From an uncultured Acetobacteraceae bacterium (lineage in GTDB: Bacteria; Pseudomonadota; Alphaproteobacteria; Acetobacterales; Acetobacteraceae), in contig CAIYDT010000224.1 in NCBI GenBank assembly GCA_903924985.1, positions 1-38,650 of the forward strand: a DNA stretch of 38,650 bases. The letters are read 5' to 3'. A program made the position numbers and the translations under genes. The notes under the pieces are model-generated. The model did not search any database, was not told where the DNA came from, and saw only the letters and a program-made list of their open reading frames with translations. Below are positions 35,572-38,650 of the stretch, in pieces. How positions within the stretch are numbered: the stretch's first letter is position 1; each line of letters starts with the position of its first letter.

Positions 35572-36636
35572 ATGACCGACCCGATCCAGGACGCACTGGT
35601 GGCTCTGCTGCCCCCGTTGCTCGGTACCTTGACCGCGCTGGAGACGATCGGCCGGTATCTGCACCCCCCGTTGCGGCCGGCGTTGATCGAGCCGCTGGGT
35701 TCTTTCGACACGCAGTTGCGTGCGGCGATGGCGGCGTTCGAGGCCGCCGACTGGCCGGAGCCGATGCATCCGTTCCGGGACCAGATGGCGCTGGCGTGTC
35801 TGCACACGTTACGGGCAGCGGATGGATTGCGGGCCGCTCCGAGAGACGCTAACCCGCTGTTCGCGGCAAGCCGAGCGCTGCGGCAGACGGGGCGGGCGCT
35901 GGAGGCGCTGTATCCGGTGGTGAGCATGCTGCCCTCCGTCAGCCGGTTCTTTCTGGAACCGGGACGGGAGGATGTGGTTGCGGGTTCGGCCGAGGGCACC
36001 GGGGTGTTGCATGCGTCGAACGATGTCGGCATGCGCGGGGGCTTTTCGGTTTATGTGCCAGAGTGGATCGACCGTTCGATACCCGTACCGGTGGTTTTCA
36101 CGCTGCACGGCGGCTCCGGCCACGGCCGCCTGTTCCTGTGGAACTGGGTGCGGGAGGCTCGGTCCCGGGGTTTCATCGTCGTTGCGCCCACGGCGCGGGG
36201 GGATACGTGGTCGCTGATGGAGCCGGAGGTGGATTCGGAGAACCTGGCCGGAATTCTGGCGGAACTCGGACGGCATTATGTTTTGGACCCGACGCGGCGG
36301 TTGCTGACGGGGATGAGCGATGGGGGGACGTTTACGCTGCTGAGCGGGCTGGACGCGGACTCGCCGTTCACCCATTTGGCGCCGGTGGCGGCGAGTTTTC
36401 ATCCGATGATGGTGGCGATGAGCGAGCCTGAGCGGGTGCGTGGGTTGCCGGTTTATTTGGTGCACGGGGCGTTGGACTGGATGTTCCCCGTGTCGGTGGG
36501 GCGGACGGCGGCTGGGTCGTTGAAGGCGGCGGGGGCTTCCGTGACGTATCGGGAGGTTGGGGATTTGTCGCATACGTATCCTCGGGATGAGAATGGGGGG
36601 ATTTTGGGGTGGCTTTTAGATGGAACCAAATCTTAA
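35572..36636 (+). CDS. Alpha/beta hydrolase with helical N-terminal domain
   Basis: A 354-residue product with no signal peptide. Residues 1-115 are mostly helical and of unknown type. From residue 145 there is an esterase-type core: VVFTLHGGSGHGRLFLWNWV (oxyanion), FIVVAPTARG, Ser249 in TGMSDGG, Asp302 in GALDWMFP and His334 in DLSHTYP. The arrangement is close to dienelactone hydrolase/PHB-depolymerase-type esterases. It is divergent from the fusion gene with about 60 bases between, so the two may be regulated together. ATG 35572 has GCGGGGGA just before it. An IS256 element starts soon after its stop. Confidence 0.8.
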   Translation: MTDPIQDALVALLPPLLGTLTALETIGRYLHPPLRPALIEPLGSFDTQLRAAMAAFEAADWPEPMHPFRDQMALACLHTLRAADGLRAAPRDANPLFAASRALRQTGRALEALYPVVSMLPSVSRFFLEPGREDVVAGSAEGTGVLHASNDVGMRGGFSVYVPEWIDRSIPVPVVFTLHGGSGHGRLFLWNWVREARSRGFIVVAPTARGDTWSLMEPEVDSENLAGILAELGRHYVLDPTRRLLTGMSDGGTFTLLSGLDADSPFTHLAPVAASFHPMMVAMSEPERVRGLPVYLVHGALDWMFPVSVGRTAAGSLKAAGASVTYREVGDLSHTYPRDENGGILGWLLDGTKS

Positions 36637-36715
36637 CGTTCGACCATTTGGCAGACGACGCGAGCCTGTCCGTAATTCTGTGTGCGAGGCATAACCAGCG
36701 CCAAGGAGGCGTATT

Positions 36716-37972
36716 ATGTCAAGCCGAACCAAACAACTGGACCGCACTGTCGCCAAGCTGCCCTCGATCCCGAAGGAGCTTGTGGATCTCTTCCTGACCG
36801 GGCCGATGACGGGGGAAGGGATCAACGCCGCGGGTGTGGCGTTCAAGCAGGCGCTGATCGAAGCGTCGCTGAAGGCCGAATTGACGCACCACCTCGGCTA
36901 TGGCGCGGAGCAGGCAAAGCCCGAGACCGCCACCAACGAGCGCAACGGCTTCACCCGCAAGACGGTGCTGAGCGGGGACGGCCGGCTGCGGATCGCGACG
37001 CCGCGCGACCGCGACGGCAGCTTCGCGCCGGTGCTGCTGCCCAAGCACGCGCGCCGGTTCACCGCGTTCGACGACAGCATCGTCGCTCTGTATGCCCGCG
37101 GCCTGACGGTGCGCGAGATCCAAGGCTATATCGCCGAGGCCTATGGCACCGAGGTCGGCCACGACCTGATCAGTACGGTGACCGACGGTGTGCTGGCGGA
37201 GGTGACGGCCTGGCAGAACCGCCCTCTGGAAGCGGTCTATCCGGTCGTCTTTTTCGATGCGCTGCGGGTGAAGATCCGGGAAGACAACGTGGTGCGCAAT
37301 AAGGCGGTGTACCTGGCTTTGGGCATGCGCCGCGACGGCGGGCGCGAGATACTGGGCCTGTGGATCGAGACGACCGAAGGTGCCAAATTCTGGATGAAGG
37401 TGTTCAACGACCTCAAGACCCGGGGCGTGAACGACATCCTGATAGCGGTGACGGATGGGTTGACCGGCATGCCGGCGGCGCTGGAGGCGGTGTTCCCGCG
37501 GACCACGCTGCAGACCTGCATTGTCCATTTGATCCGCAACAGCCTCGATTACGCCAGTTGGAAGGACCGCAAACCGCTGGCCGCGGCGCTGCGCCCGATC
37601 TACACGGCGGCCAGCGCCGAGGCGGCGGAGGCGGCTTTGGACGCGTTCGAGGCCGGCGAATGGGGCCAGAAATTCCCGACCGTGGTGGCCGCTTGGCGCC
37701 GCGCCTGGGACCGGGTGATCCCGTTCTTCGCCTTCCCGTCCGCGATCCGGCGCGTCATCTACACCACCAACGCGATCGAGAGCGTGAATTCCCGGATCCG
37801 CAAGATCATCAAGACGCGCGGCCATTTCCCGAGCGACGACGCGGCGAGCAAGCTGATTTGGCTGGCATTGCGCAATATCACGGCGGACTGGGGGAAGGCA
37901 GCGCATCACTGGAAGGAGGCGATGAACCAGTTCGCCATCCTCTACGACGACCGCTTCAACGCGGTCGTCTGA
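36716..37972 (+). CDS. IS256-family transposase
   Basis: The 418-residue enzyme is a mutator-like DDE transposase. The N-terminal part has AFKQALIEASLKAELTHHLG and NERNGFTRKTVLS. VVFFDALRVKIRE holds the first catalytic Asp, AVTDGLTGMPAALEAVFP the second with CIVHLIRNSL behind it, and IYTTNAIESVNSRIRKI the Glu. All are intact and length is normal, so it may be active. AAGGAGG ends seven bases before ATG 36716. It is followed after 35 bases by a small passenger ORF. Confidence 0.94.
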   Translation: MSSRTKQLDRTVAKLPSIPKELVDLFLTGPMTGEGINAAGVAFKQALIEASLKAELTHHLGYGAEQAKPETATNERNGFTRKTVLSGDGRLRIATPRDRDGSFAPVLLPKHARRFTAFDDSIVALYARGLTVREIQGYIAEAYGTEVGHDLISTVTDGVLAEVTAWQNRPLEAVYPVVFFDALRVKIREDNVVRNKAVYLALGMRRDGGREILGLWIETTEGAKFWMKVFNDLKTRGVNDILIAVTDGLTGMPAALEAVFPRTTLQTCIVHLIRNSLDYASWKDRKPLAAALRPIYTAASAEAAEAALDAFEAGEWGQKFPTVVAAWRRAWDRVIPFFAFPSAIRRVIYTTNAIESVNSRIRKIIKTRGHFPSDDAASKLIWLALRNITADWGKAAHHWKEAMNQFAILYDDRFNAVV

Positions 37973-37984
37973 TCCATCGGTCGG

Positions 37985-37996
37985 CGTTACGTAACG
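37985..37996. repeat. 12-bp palindrome between transposase and passenger ORF
   Basis: CGTTACGTAACG is a perfect palindrome located 13 bases after the transposase stop and 11 bases before the passenger ATG, next to its ribosome site GGAGG. It could be an operator or a small translation-control hairpin. Chance is possible. Confidence 0.35.
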
Positions 37997-38007
37997 GAGG
38001 CCAATGC

Positions 38008-38328
38008 ATGTCCGAAACCCCTCAAGCCGATGCCCGCATCGCGCTGAGCAATGCCGCACGCCAAGCCCGCTACCGGGCTCGGCGGCGCGCGGCGCAACTG
38101 GGCGTTCTGGCCAAACCATCCCGATTGGCGCGGCGCAGCCGGACGAAGCGCTGGAACGACGCGCTGGCCGAGATGCTCTCGGTCCAGACCGAGTGCGCCG
38201 CATGGCTGGACGCTCTGCCGGACAGCCTGAGCGAGGGCGCCACGGCCGCGGCGCTGCAGGAGATCGTCGATCTCGATCTGGACACCATAGCCGCGGTCCA
38301 GCCGCCGCTCGGTTATGGCCGTGACTGA
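38008..38328 (+). CDS. Small passenger protein of the IS256 element, unknown function
   Basis: The 106-residue product has a basic N-terminal half ([20 protein letters not shown], then RRSRTKRWND) that could bind nucleic acid. An acidic C-terminal half follows (CAAWLDALPDSL, LQEIVDLDLDTIAAVQPP). The end GYGRD is sharp. The gene has a GGAGG site six to eight bases before ATG 38008 and lies 35 bases after the transposase, so it is likely co-transcribed. I do not know its family. An accessory role in transposition or control of the transposase is possible. Confidence 0.65.
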   Translation: MSETPQADARIALSNAARQARYRARRRAAQLGVLAKPSRLARRSRTKRWNDALAEMLSVQTECAAWLDALPDSLSEGATAAALQEIVDLDLDTIAAVQPPLGYGRD

Positions 38329-38355
38329 GGGGGCGCCGGCGACCCGGTCCAGGGT

Positions 38356-38478
38356 GGCGGCCACGGGCGGGGCGTGTCGAATCGTGGGTCCTCGCCATGC
38401 TCGCCCCCAAGCGGGGGCTGCGCGTGGCTCCGGTCCCGCCGAAGACGGCGGATTTGACACGCCCCACCCGTGGCCGCC
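38356..38478. repeat. Large inverted repeat with nested hairpins
   Basis: The arms 38356-38378 and 38456-38478 are complementary over 23 bases with one mismatch, and the pairing continues a few bases inwards. Between them are two smaller hairpins: GCCCCC-AAGC-GGGGGC (38403-38418) and CCGCC-GAAGAC-GGCGG (38436-38451). As RNA this would be a multi-branched structure, and as DNA a cruciform. It follows the passenger ORF by 27 bases and has no T run, so a simple terminator is unlikely. Confidence 0.6.
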
Positions 38479-38650
38479 GGAATGGTTTCAGGTCGGGACG
38501 GAGGAACAGGCGCTTCGATCGAACCAAGGAACATCCGAGGGTAGGCCAGGGCAATCGCATTTGGAATTGTTTGCGGCTGATCGAGGGCTTGCCCGACGCG
38601 GCGATGATGGACTCTACCCCAGCGGGTCAAAACAACACGCTGTGGGGATA
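38479..38650 (+). other. Unassigned right edge, open frames run off the window
   Basis: After the inverted repeat, more than one plus-strand frame stays open to the edge; one gives IWNCLRLIEGLPDAAMMDST. With this GC content open frames are common by chance, and no ribosome site or family match supports a gene. It is probably the distal part of the IS256 element. Confidence 0.3.

Larger units (their letters stand above)
36663..38650 (+). mobile_element. IS256-family element, right end not inside the window
   Basis: A terminal-type sequence AGCCTGTCCGTAATTCTGTG starts near 36663, followed by an IS256-family transposase, a passenger ORF and a large inverted repeat. No complementary end is visible before the window stops. 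The last bases CTGTGGGGATA could be the start of the right end, but this cannot be seen. If so, the element is about 2.0 kb, longer than a minimal IS256 (about 1.3 kb). Confidence 0.6.

Noticed and set aside
36719..38560. A long minus-strand open frame (613 codons) opposite the IS256 transposase and passenger ORF
   Set aside because: It mirrors the transposase codons, is very rich in Arg/Pro/Gly, and has no family motif; the plus-strand transposase is certain.
38454..38650. A gene starting at TTG 38454 and running off the edge
   Set aside because: It starts inside the inverted repeat, lacks a ribosome site, and another frame is equally open.

Overview
The window is GC-rich, with strongly GC-biased third codon positions, many TTG/GTG starts and many start/stop overlaps. 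Together with the branched-chain-amino-acid-type and dipeptide-type ABC operons, a xanthine-dehydrogenase-family molybdoenzyme and the secG-pyrG pair, this suggests a chromosomal segment of an alphaproteobacterium. Rhodospirillales/Acetobacteraceae is my best guess, but it is inference only. I see no rRNA, tRNA or CRISPR array. Three insertion sequences or remnants mark the accessory joints: an IS481-family remnant near 9.3-9.7 kb, a complete ISAs1-family element at 15.37-16.64 kb, and an IS256-family element from 36.66 kb to the right edge.

Left part (1-9.3 kb): the C-terminal end of an unknown gene; a two-domain CaiB/BaiF CoA-transferase in which only the second half keeps the catalytic aspartate; then a long leftward operon livK-livH-livM-livG-livF, an unknown 218-residue protein and a short homogentisate-dioxygenase-like cupin. 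The layout suggests uptake of an organic or aromatic acid followed by ring cleavage, with CoA activation encoded on the converging strand. A RidA-family gene is divergent from livK.

Middle part (9.3-22 kb): the IS481 remnant and a decayed small ORF abut a MoaD/ThiS-like protein ending in GlyGly. That gene is coupled to an orphan molybdopterin-binding large subunit of the xanthine dehydrogenase family. Next is a pair of coupled surface-polysaccharide-type genes (a PhyH-like protein with glycosyltransferase-associated repeats, and an oligosaccharide flippase). The ISAs1 element sits directly upstream of this pair and directly in front of the secG promoter, followed by the housekeeping genes secG and pyrG. 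A DMT exporter is divergent from a tightly overlapped methyltransferase - GT2 glycosyltransferase - SMR-like cassette, which looks like polyprenyl-phosphate-sugar synthesis and flipping.

Right part (22-38.65 kb): a dipeptide/oligopeptide ABC operon in the unusual order D-F-A-A-A-B-C, with three paralogous binding proteins in tandem and a probable CTG start for the first ATPase. It converges on an emrA-like gene, and the two stop codons lie inside one 22-bp perfect palindrome. EmrA-like is divergent from an EmrB-like MFS pump and a small alpha/beta hydrolase. A protein that joins hydrolase-like halves in swapped order to a SAM methyltransferase is encoded opposite, and divergent from it is a second, larger hydrolase. 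The window closes with an IS256-family transposase, a small passenger ORF and a large inverted repeat that could form a multi-branched structure.

The strongest candidates for something undescribed are the permuted hydrolase-methyltransferase fusion, the triple binding-protein operon with four invariant cysteines, and the IS256-associated passenger ORF plus structured region. No single set of genes here is clearly a new defence or other named system.
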